From positions 1 to 13,288 of the forward strand of contig CAKUXU010000018.1 of the NCBI GenBank assembly GCA_934700635.1: DNA of 13,288 nt. Reading direction: 5' to 3'. The translations under genes and the position numbers were made by a program. Numbering within the stretch: the first letter of the stretch is position 1; each line of letters begins with the position of its first letter. The DNA is from an uncultured Eubacteriales bacterium (lineage in GTDB: Bacteria > Bacillota > Clostridia > Oscillospirales > Acutalibacteraceae). This document shows positions 8,392-13,288 of this stretch, piece by piece. The notes beneath the pieces are model-generated. The model made no database searches. It had not been told where the DNA came from and saw only the letters and a program-made list of their open reading frames with translations.

Positions 8392-8850
8392 ATGAAATGC
8401 CCATATTGCAGCTATGAAGATACAAAGGTTTTGGAGTCACGATGCGCCGATGATGGCTCAAGAGTTAGAAGAAGAAGAGCATGTGAAAATTGTGCTAAAC
8501 GGTTTACTACTTATGAAGCGGTTGAACATATGCCTATTATGGTTGTAAAACGTGATGAATCAAGAGAACAGTTCAGTAGAAAGAAAATCTTTGATGGTAT
8601 TTTTAAAGCATGTGAAAAAAGACCGGTTCCTATGGCTGAAATAGAGCAAATAGTTCAAAATATAGAATCCGAAGTAGATGCTTCTTTAGATCGTGAAGTT
8701 TCGTCGGCTATGATAGGTGACCTTTGTATGAGTGAGCTTAAAAAAAGAGATGAAGTGGCATATATAAGATTTGCCTCTGTGTATCGTGAATTTAAAGACG
8801 TCCATTCTTTTATGGAAGAGCTTGAAAATTTTTTGAATGAAAGAGATTAA
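8392..8850 (+). CDS. nrdR: Transcriptional repressor NrdR
   Basis: Represses ribonucleotide reductase genes in response to ATP/dATP level. It has 152 residues, standard. The N-terminal zinc ribbon begins MKCPYC and has C3, C6, C31 and C34, with the basic DNA-contact run VRRRRACENC and the conserved KRFTTYE. The ATP-cone domain follows (about 49-139; VVKRD, then REQFSRKKIFDGIFKAC, ending in VAYIRFASVYREFKD). All key elements are present, so it should work. One extra cysteine, C18, falls in the usual variable position between the zinc pairs. GGAAGGA (8371-8377) is 14 bases before ATG, but the MKCP beginning fixes the start. It is the last gene of the unit, 24 bases after clp; a perfect terminator follows. 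No NrdR box or nrd gene is seen in the window, so its targets lie elsewhere. Confidence 0.97.
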   Translation: MKCPYCSYEDTKVLESRCADDGSRVRRRRACENCAKRFTTYEAVEHMPIMVVKRDESREQFSRKKIFDGIFKACEKRPVPMAEIEQIVQNIESEVDASLDREVSSAMIGDLCMSELKKRDEVAYIRFASVYREFKDVHSFMEELENFLNERD

Positions 8851-8870
8851 AAATTAAAATTTATTTTCGG

Positions 8871-8907
8871 TAAGCATTTATTTGTAAAAAGTAAATGCTT
8901 ATTTTTT
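8871..8907 (+). terminator. Intrinsic terminator after nrdR
   Basis: TAAGCATTTA (8871-8880) and TAAATGCTTA (8892-8901) form a perfect 10-pair stem with an 11-base loop, followed by six T (8902-8907). It ends the cvpA-pgsA-clp-nrdR transcript. Confidence 0.88.
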
Positions 8908-9027
8908 AATTTTGAACATACTGCTTTTTTTATAATGAAAGTTTTGTATTTAATATTTAAAAAAATAAAAATAAGCAAAAATAAATAGGCTAATATAATG
9001 AATTTAAAATAATTTTGAATATACATA
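8908..9027. other. AT-rich spacer without a supported gene
   Basis: Between the nrdR terminator and the tRNA promoter the sequence is extremely A/T-rich and carries no ORF with a ribosome site. A TATAAT at 8931-8936 has no acceptable -35 box at normal spacing. Nothing else is supported here. Confidence 0.6.
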
Positions 9028-9056
9028 TTGAAAAAAATTTTATTATATGATAACAT
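9028..9056 (+). promoter_or_regulatory. Promoter of tRNA-Val
   Basis: TTGAAA (9028-9033), 17 bases, TAACAT (9051-9056). Transcription would start near 9063, only a few bases before the mature 5' end at 9067, as is common for tRNA genes. The -10 box is moderate (4 of 6). Confidence 0.55.
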
Positions 9057-9066
9057 GTTGATTGTA

Positions 9067-9142
9067 GGACGTTTAGCTCAGCTGGTAGAGCATTCGCTTG
9101 ACGTGCGAAAGGTCAGCGGTTCGAGCCCGTTAACGTCCACCA
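9067..9142 (+). tRNA. tRNA-Val (anticodon GAC)
   Basis: A complete 76-base cloverleaf. The acceptor stem GGACGTT pairs fully with AACGTCC (9132-9138), then comes discriminator A9139 and an encoded CCA (9140-9142). The D arm contains TAGCTCAGCTGGTAGAGC. The anticodon arm is TTCGC-TTGACGT-GCGAA with anticodon GAC at 9100-9102, reading valine GUC/GUU codons. The T arm is AGCGG-TTCGAGC-CCGTT (one G-T pair). No intron or mismatch affects function. The gene stands alone, not in a tRNA cluster. Confidence 0.97.
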
Positions 9143-9146
9143 TTTT

Positions 9147-9179
9147 GCTCCTCAGTATTTTGAGGGGCAGTATTTTTTT
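9147..9179 (+). terminator. Intrinsic terminator between tRNA-Val and mtaB
   Basis: GCTCCTCA (9147-9154) pairs with TGAGGGGC (9161-9168, one G-T pair) around a 6-base loop, followed after AGTA by seven T (9173-9179). It starts 5 bases after the tRNA CCA end and finishes just before the mtaB ribosome site. It should end the tRNA transcript; read-through would supply mtaB. Confidence 0.85.
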
Positions 9180-9193
9180 GTAAGGAGAAAATA

Positions 9194-10492
9194 ATGAATT
9201 TTAGCGTCTTGACATTTGGATGCAAGGTAAATCAAGGTGAAAGTGAAGATATAATTTCAAAAATGATATCTTTTGGCTATGAATTTCAAGGAAAGAAGTC
9301 ATCGGATATAGTTATAATAAATTCTTGTAGTGTTACAGCGGAAAGCGACAGAAAATTAAGACAATGCATAAGAAAAATAAGAAAAGAAAACCCAAATGCT
9401 ATTATTGTTTTGACTGGCTGTATGCCACAGGCTTTTCCTGAAATTGCACGTGGATTTTCGGAAGTTCAGATTGTTGTTGGGAATACAAATAAATTTGATA
9501 TTCCTGAATTAATAGAAAATTATGTTAAAAATAAAGAAAAAAAATTTGAAGTTGAAGATATAAGAAAAATTTTTAAGTATAATGAAAACTTTTTTGTTTC
9601 ACAGTCTAAAGAAAGATATAGAGCATTTCTTAAAATTGAAGACGGGTGTGACAGGTTTTGCTCCTATTGTATAATTCCTTACGCCAGAGGTAAAGTTAGA
9701 TCTAAGCCTTTGCAAGAAATAAAAGAAAATATTTTACAATTATGTGAAAACAATTATAAAGAAATAGTTTTAACAGGAATAAATTTATCTTCTTATGGCA
9801 AAGATTTAAATTGTAGTCTTGAAGATGCAATTAAAGTAACGTGTGATTGCAAAAATGTTAAAAGAGTCCGGCTTGGATCCCTAGAACCTGATTTAATTAC
9901 AGAAAACCTTTTAAATTATCTGTCGAAAGAAAATAAATTTTGTCCTCAATTTCATTTAGCTCTTCAAAGCGGAAGTAACAATGTATTAAAAAGAATGCGT
10001 CGCAGATATACAAGAGAACAGTATATAGATTTAGTTAATCTAATAAAAGAAAAGCTTCCTTTTGCTACCTTTACTACTGATATAATGGTTGGATTTCCTG
10101 GGGAAACAGAGGAAGATTTTATCGATACTCTTAATATTATAGAAGAAGTAGGATTTTTAAAAGTTCATGTTTTTCCTTATTCAGTACGTCCTGGTACTTT
10201 GGCAGCTGATTTTGATTTTCAAATCGATAAACATTTAAAAACCCAAAGAGTACAAAAAACGATTGACATTTCAAAGGAAACAAGTAGAATTATTTTGAGA
10301 AGTTTTATGAATTTTGATATGAATGTTCTTTATGAAAGTAAAGATGAAAACGGATTTTATAAGGGATATACTGAAAATTATATACCTTTAAAAAGCAAAA
10401 GTGATCAAGACATTAGTGGAAAAATTTTAAAAACTTCAATTATAAAATTACCGGAAGATGAAGATTTTTGTGTTGGTAAAATAATTTCTTGA
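9194..10492 (+). CDS. mtaB: tRNA (t6A37) methylthiotransferase MtaB
   Basis: Radical-SAM enzyme that adds a methylthio group to N6-threonylcarbamoyladenosine at position 37 of ANN-decoding tRNAs (giving ms2t6A), in the cytosol. It has 432 residues. The N-terminal methylthiotransferase domain binds one [4Fe-4S] cluster through C10 (TFGCKVNQ), C45 (NSCSVT) and C76 (TGCMPQ). The radical-SAM domain holds the second cluster in CxxxCxxC at C152, C156 and C159 (CDRFCSYCIIPYARG). The C-terminal TRAM-like region is present but divergent. The GCKVNQ start and FLKVHVFPYS..PGT block match MtaB/YqeV rather than MiaB or RimO. TAAGGAG at 9181-9187 sets the start. No independent promoter is evident between the tRNA terminator and this gene, so it may rely on read-through. 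Confidence 0.92.
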   Translation: MNFSVLTFGCKVNQGESEDIISKMISFGYEFQGKKSSDIVIINSCSVTAESDRKLRQCIRKIRKENPNAIIVLTGCMPQAFPEIARGFSEVQIVVGNTNKFDIPELIENYVKNKEKKFEVEDIRKIFKYNENFFVSQSKERYRAFLKIEDGCDRFCSYCIIPYARGKVRSKPLQEIKENILQLCENNYKEIVLTGINLSSYGKDLNCSLEDAIKVTCDCKNVKRVRLGSLEPDLITENLLNYLSKENKFCPQFHLALQSGSNNVLKRMRRRYTREQYIDLVNLIKEKLPFATFTTDIMVGFPGETEEDFIDTLNIIEEVGFLKVHVFPYSVRPGTLAADFDFQIDKHLKTQRVQKTIDISKETSRIILRSFMNFDMNVLYESKDENGFYKGYTENYIPLKSKSDQDISGKILKTSIIKLPEDEDFCVGKIIS

Positions 10493-10505
10493 AGAAAAGA
10501 GGTTT

Positions 10506-10859
10506 ATGAATATTATGGAAAAAGACTTAGAAGGAATTAAAGAAACAAAAGATTTAAAGTTTGAAATAGAAAATCTTGAAGGACCGGTTTTAGTGGATGT
10601 TTTTGCATCATGGTGCGGACCCTGCAAAATGCTTGCACCAGTTATTGAAAAAATTCGTAAAAAATACGGTGAAAGTCTTGAAGTATTAAAAATAGATATT
10701 GATAAACATCAAGATATAGCAGAAGAGTACGAAATCAGATCTGTTCCTACACTTTTGTTTTTCTGTGAGAAAAAACTTTTAAGAAAAGAAGTAGGTTTTA
10801 TGTCCGAAAGCCAAATTTGTAGCATAATTGATTCTGAACTTATGGTGAAAAATCAATGA
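10506..10859 (+). CDS. trxA: Thioredoxin
   Basis: Small cytosolic dithiol reductant that passes electrons from thioredoxin reductase to ribonucleotide reductase, methionine sulfoxide reductase and other disulfides. It has 117 residues from ATG 10506. The classic active site WCGPC occupies 36-40 (C37, C40), preceded by D31 in VDVFAS and followed by the cis-proline loop SVPT (P81). The usual Gly near the end of the last strand is in VGF. Two in-frame starts are possible: ATG 10506 is only 3 bases after the AGAGG ribosome site, ATG 10515 is 12 bases after it; neither spacing is ideal, and the change is three residues outside the fold. It lies 13 bases after mtaB and overlaps the longest reading of trxB, so it is in one unit with its reductase. 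Confidence 0.95.
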   Translation: MNIMEKDLEGIKETKDLKFEIENLEGPVLVDVFASWCGPCKMLAPVIEKIRKKYGESLEVLKIDIDKHQDIAEEYEIRSVPTLLFFCEKKLLRKEVGFMSESQICSIIDSELMVKNQ

Positions 10860-10860
10860 A

Positions 10861-10876
10861 GGAAGATTTAAATATG
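10861..10876 (+). promoter_or_regulatory. Ribosome binding site and ATG start of trxB
   Basis: GGAAG at 10861-10865 precedes ATG 10874 by 8 bases. The upstream in-frame ATG at 10856, which overlaps the trxA stop as ATGA, has no ribosome site of its own and would add six non-conserved residues before the FAD motif. Confidence 0.75.
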
Positions 10877-11794
10877 ACAGATTTAGCTATAATAGGGGCG
10901 GGTCCTGCAGGACTTACAGCTGCGATTTATGCATTAAGAGCGGGCATTAACGTTAAAATTTTTGAAAAAAATATTTATGGCGGTCAAACAGCTATAATTG
11001 ATAGACTTGAAAACTATCCTGGTTTCGAAAGTATAAATGGTGTTGATTTTGCTAATCTGGTTTATAATCAAACTGAAAAACTAGGCGCTGAGTTTATATT
11101 TAGTAAGGTAGTTAAACTCGATTTGTTAGGGAATGAAAAATATATTTATACTGAAGATGGGAAAAAAGTTGCTTGCAAAGCGGTTTTAATATCAAATGGG
11201 CTTAAAAGAAGACATTTAGGTTGCAAAGGTGAAGCGGAATTTTCGGGTAAAGGTGTTTCTTACTGCGCTACTTGCGACGGAGCTTTTTTTAAATCAAAAA
11301 ATGTATTAATTGTAGGTGGCGGCAATACAGCTTTAGAAGATGCTCTTTATCTTTCTAATATTTGTTCAAAGGTTACTATGATTGTTAGAAAAGATTGTTT
11401 CAGAGGAGAAAGTGTTTTAGCAGAAGAAGTTAAGAATAATTCAAAAATAGAAATAAAATTTTCTTCTCAATTAGAAGAAATTAAAGGGGAAAAATTTGTA
11501 AATTCAGCAATTATAAAAAATAAAGACGGAAATTTGAGTGAAATTTCTGTCGAAGGTGTTTTTATAGCTATAGGATATGAGCCTGACAAATCTCTTTATG
11601 AAAATCAAATTTTAACAGATGAACAGGGGTATTTTATAGCAGATGAAACATGTGAAACAAATTTACCCGGAGTATATGTTGCCGGTGACTGCAGAAAAAA
11701 ACCTTTAAGACAAATAATAACCGCAGCCTCAGATGGAGCAGTTGCAGGGAATAAAGCAGCAGAATATATTTTAAGAATTTCTGCTAAAAAGTGA
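10874..11794 (+). CDS. trxB: Thioredoxin-disulfide reductase (NADPH)
   Basis: FAD enzyme that reduces thioredoxin with NADPH. It has 306 residues from the preferred ATG 10874 (312 if begun at 10856, where ATGA overlaps the trxA stop). The N-terminal FAD site is AIIGAGPAGLTAA. The redox-active cysteines are C131 and C134 in YCATCDGAFF, typical of low-molecular-weight TrxB. The NADP domain has GGGNTALEDA (148 onward) and a basic pair after the second strand (VRKDCFRG), fitting NADPH. The second FAD motif is GVYVAGDCRKKPLRQI. All catalytic parts are intact. Its position directly after thioredoxin indicates a cognate pair. NADPH rather than ferredoxin use is inferred from the motif. Confidence 0.96.
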   Translation: MTDLAIIGAGPAGLTAAIYALRAGINVKIFEKNIYGGQTAIIDRLENYPGFESINGVDFANLVYNQTEKLGAEFIFSKVVKLDLLGNEKYIYTEDGKKVACKAVLISNGLKRRHLGCKGEAEFSGKGVSYCATCDGAFFKSKNVLIVGGGNTALEDALYLSNICSKVTMIVRKDCFRGESVLAEEVKNNSKIEIKFSSQLEEIKGEKFVNSAIIKNKDGNLSEISVEGVFIAIGYEPDKSLYENQILTDEQGYFIADETCETNLPGVYVAGDCRKKPLRQIITAASDGAVAGNKAAEYILRISAKK

Positions 11795-12306
11795 AAACTG
11801 AAAATAAAACGATTTGGTATCAAAGCAATTATTTTATAGTTTTTTGTTTTCTTTCTGTTGTTTTTATTCCTTTGGGTGTCTTTTTGGTTTGGAAATTCAA
11901 AGATTGGGAAATATGGTTAAAAACATTACTCACAGGGTTATTTGCAGTTTTGTTTGTGACTTCTCCGTTTATTGTTTTTAATATGGTTAAATCTTTTTAC
12001 AACGGTAAAAAAGAAGAACCTATTTCAATAACCTCAGATGTTCCTAAAAAAAGCAGCACAGAGAGCGACTTAAATACTAAAGATAAAATTAAAAAAGAAA
12101 AATCAAGTAAAAAATCCGAGTCTAAAAAATCCAAAACTAAAAAGTCCGATAAAAAGGATACCTCCAAGGAAAAAGTAGTTTACATAACAAAATCAGGTAA
12201 AAAGTATCATAGTAAAAGTTCCTGCGGAAGAGGAAAATTTACTGCTATTGGTTTGGATGAAGCTCTAAGCAAGGGGTACTCACCTTGCAAAAAATGTTTT
12301 AAGTAA
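11791..12306 (+). CDS. Membrane-anchored protein with C-terminal His/Cys domain
   Basis: A 171-residue protein of unknown function. GTG 11791 overlaps the trxB stop (GTGA), so translation is probably coupled to trxB; no strong ribosome site is seen. Two membrane segments lie near 14-36 and 46-68, with a charged Trp-rich turn between (KFKDWEIWLK). A Lys/Ser-rich, low-complexity linker covers about 72-128. The C-terminal domain (129-171) begins VVYITKSGKKYH and contains H140, C145, C166 and C169 in an H-x4-C-x20-C-x2-C pattern, ending GYSPCKKCFK. Similar short tails (YHxxxC...A...G..PCKxC) occur at the ends of secreted nucleases and other envelope proteins of Firmicutes and look like a small metal-binding module. 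Placement after Trx/TrxB may be incidental. The protein is real; its role is unknown. Confidence 0.82.
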   Translation: MKTENKTIWYQSNYFIVFCFLSVVFIPLGVFLVWKFKDWEIWLKTLLTGLFAVLFVTSPFIVFNMVKSFYNGKKEEPISITSDVPKKSSTESDLNTKDKIKKEKSSKKSESKKSKTKKSDKKDTSKEKVVYITKSGKKYHSKSSCGRGKFTAIGLDEALSKGYSPCKKCFK

Positions 12307-12342
12307 CTTTAAATTTTATTGGTTGGAAGGTTGTAATTTTAA

Positions 12343-13288
12343 ATGATGAATATACCCGAAGTGTTTGGAAGTATGGTATTTAGCGATGAGGTTATGAAAA
12401 AAAGACTTCCTCCTAATGTTTATGAAAGTTTAAGAAAGTCTATAGATCAAAATTCTTCGGTTGATAAACAAACAGGAGAAATCGTTGCACAGGTTATGAA
12501 AGATTGGGCTCTAGAAAAAGGAGCAACCCATTTTACTCATTGGTTTCAACCCTTAACAGAAGTCACCGCTGAAAAACATAACAGCTTTTTGGATTTTGCT
12601 TCTGATGGAACTGCTGAAATGAGCTTTTCTGTTAAGGAACTTATAAAAGGTGAATCGGATGCTTCTTCTTTTCCTTCTGGGGGGTTAAGAGCAACATTCG
12701 AAGCAAGAGGATATACTTCATGGGATCCGACTTCTTATGCATTTGTAAAAAACGCTTCACTTTATATACCGACATTTTTTTGTTCATATAGCGGTGAAGT
12801 TTTGGATGAAAAAACTCCGCTCCTTAAATCTATTTATGCTCTCAATAAACAGTCTCTCAGAATTTTGCGCATTTTAGGAAATGACAAAATAAGTAAAGTA
12901 GTTCCGACTATGGGAGCAGAACAAGAATATTTCTTAATAGACAGGGATATTTATAAAAAACGTAAAGATATTATTTTTTGCGGAAGGACTCTTTTCGGAG
13001 CACCTCCTGTTAAAGCGCAAGATCTTTCGGATCATTATTTCGGAGCTTTAAAGCCTAGAGTAATGTACTTTATGCAGGATTTAGACAAAGAACTTTGGAA
13101 GTTGGGTGTTCCTTCAAAGACAAAACATAATGAAGTTGCACCTTCTCAACATGAAGTTGCACAAATTCACGCTTATTCTAATCTTGCAACTGATCAAAAT
13201 CATATTATAATGGAAGCTCTTAAGGTTACCGCTCAAAGACATAATTTAGTTTGCCTCTTGCATGAAATGCCTTTCGCAGGTATAAATG
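12343..13288 (+). CDS. glnN: Type III glutamine synthetase (GlnN), 3' end cut by window
   Basis: Catalyses ATP-dependent condensation of glutamate and ammonia to glutamine, in the cytosol. The frame stays open to the window edge; 315 codons are visible of a family usually about 700 residues. Type III signatures present are a start of the VFGSMVFSD type, HWFQPLT, GGLRATFEARGY at 113-124 followed by TSWDPTSYAF, GAEQEYFLID with metal-ligand E193 and E195, and KHNEVAPSQHEVA from 261. These are typical of GSIII and do not fit GlnA (GSI). The start is ATG 12343 (a second ATG follows at 12346); GGAAGG at 12325-12330 is 12 bases upstream. The gap to the previous gene is 36 bases without a terminator, so it may be co-transcribed with the trx genes or use a weak promoter (TTGCAA 12285, TTTAAA 12308). 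No GlnR-type operator is recognised. Confidence 0.96.
   Translation, partial: MMNIPEVFGSMVFSDEVMKKRLPPNVYESLRKSIDQNSSVDKQTGEIVAQVMKDWALEKGATHFTHWFQPLTEVTAEKHNSFLDFASDGTAEMSFSVKELIKGESDASSFPSGGLRATFEARGYTSWDPTSYAFVKNASLYIPTFFCSYSGEVLDEKTPLLKSIYALNKQSLRILRILGNDKISKVVPTMGAEQEYFLIDRDIYKKRKDIIFCGRTLFGAPPVKAQDLSDHYFGALKPRVMYFMQDLDKELWKLGVPSKTKHNEVAPSQHEVAQIHAYSNLATDQNHIIMEALKVTAQRHNLVCLLHEMPFAGIN

Noticed and set aside
8931..8936. Perfect TATAAT in the spacer after nrdR.
   Set aside because: The nearest TTGAAC is only 13 bases upstream, and no gene or structured RNA follows within 90 bases.
9194..10492. Considered MiaB or RimO instead of MtaB.
   Set aside because: The TFGCKVNQ start and the FLKVHVFPYS..PGT block fit the MtaB/YqeV group; MiaB and RimO have different N-terminal and post-cluster motifs.
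12072..12180. Repeated Lys/Ser codons, looked at as a possible DNA repeat or CRISPR-like array.
   Set aside because: The units are irregular at the DNA level; this is a low-complexity protein linker. No CRISPR repeat-spacer pattern occurs anywhere in the window.
12285..12313. TTGCAA-17-TTTAAA as a promoter for the glutamine synthetase gene.
   Set aside because: Both boxes match only 4 of 6 and such matches are common by chance in AT-rich DNA; mentioned in the gene entry but not listed as a feature.

Overview
The window reads as chromosomal DNA from a low-GC, AT-rich Gram-positive bacterium. It is most likely a member of the Clostridia, perhaps close to the Oscillospiraceae/Ruminococcaceae; this placement is inferred from protein style only. 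Supporting signs are strong AGGAGG-type ribosome sites, several TTG/GTG starts, a DnaK of the Gram-positive type (it lacks the nucleotide-binding-domain insert found in Proteobacteria), a type III glutamine synthetase and a Firmicutes-like 6S RNA. Nothing looks like a phage, insertion sequence or CRISPR array. Most of the window is core housekeeping DNA, with one accessory-looking gene.

Layout. (1) Bases 1-3525 hold the chaperone operon grpE (5' end cut by the window)-dnaK-dnaJ, with a strong GC-rich hairpin between dnaK and dnaJ and a TTG start for dnaJ. (2) Bases 3533-3965 on the minus strand hold a small gene with its own near-consensus promoter. It encodes a 121-residue precursor-like peptide: a 70-residue acidic Nif11-like leader ending in Gly-Gly, followed by a 51-residue, strongly cationic, cysteine-free core. 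No maturation or export gene is visible nearby. This is the most novel item in the window. It converges on dnaJ with only 7 bases between stop codons. (3) Bases 4028-4665 hold a small acidic DUF1292 (YrzB-like) gene followed by a probable 6S RNA and an intrinsic terminator. (4) Bases 4731-8907 form one well-bounded transcription unit: promoter, cvpA-like membrane protein (TTG start), pgsA, a ClpC-type ATPase whose N-terminal domain is replaced by a four-cysteine zinc ribbon, nrdR, terminator. (5) Bases 9028-9179 carry tRNA-Val(GAC) with its promoter and a terminator. (6) Bases 9194-12306 hold mtaB (tRNA methylthiotransferase), thioredoxin, thioredoxin reductase and a membrane-anchored protein with a C-terminal His/Cys motif, tightly packed or overlapping. 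(7) From 12343 to the window edge is the first 315 codons of a type III glutamine synthetase.

How the genes work together. The left end is protein folding (GrpE/DnaK/DnaJ). The middle unit joins membrane biogenesis (PgsA), regulated proteolysis (Clp) and control of ribonucleotide reductase (NrdR). The right end is a thiol-redox module (Trx/TrxB) next to tRNA thiolation and nitrogen assimilation. NrdR and thioredoxin have a functional link, because thioredoxin is a reductant for ribonucleotide reductases, but they lie in different transcription units here.
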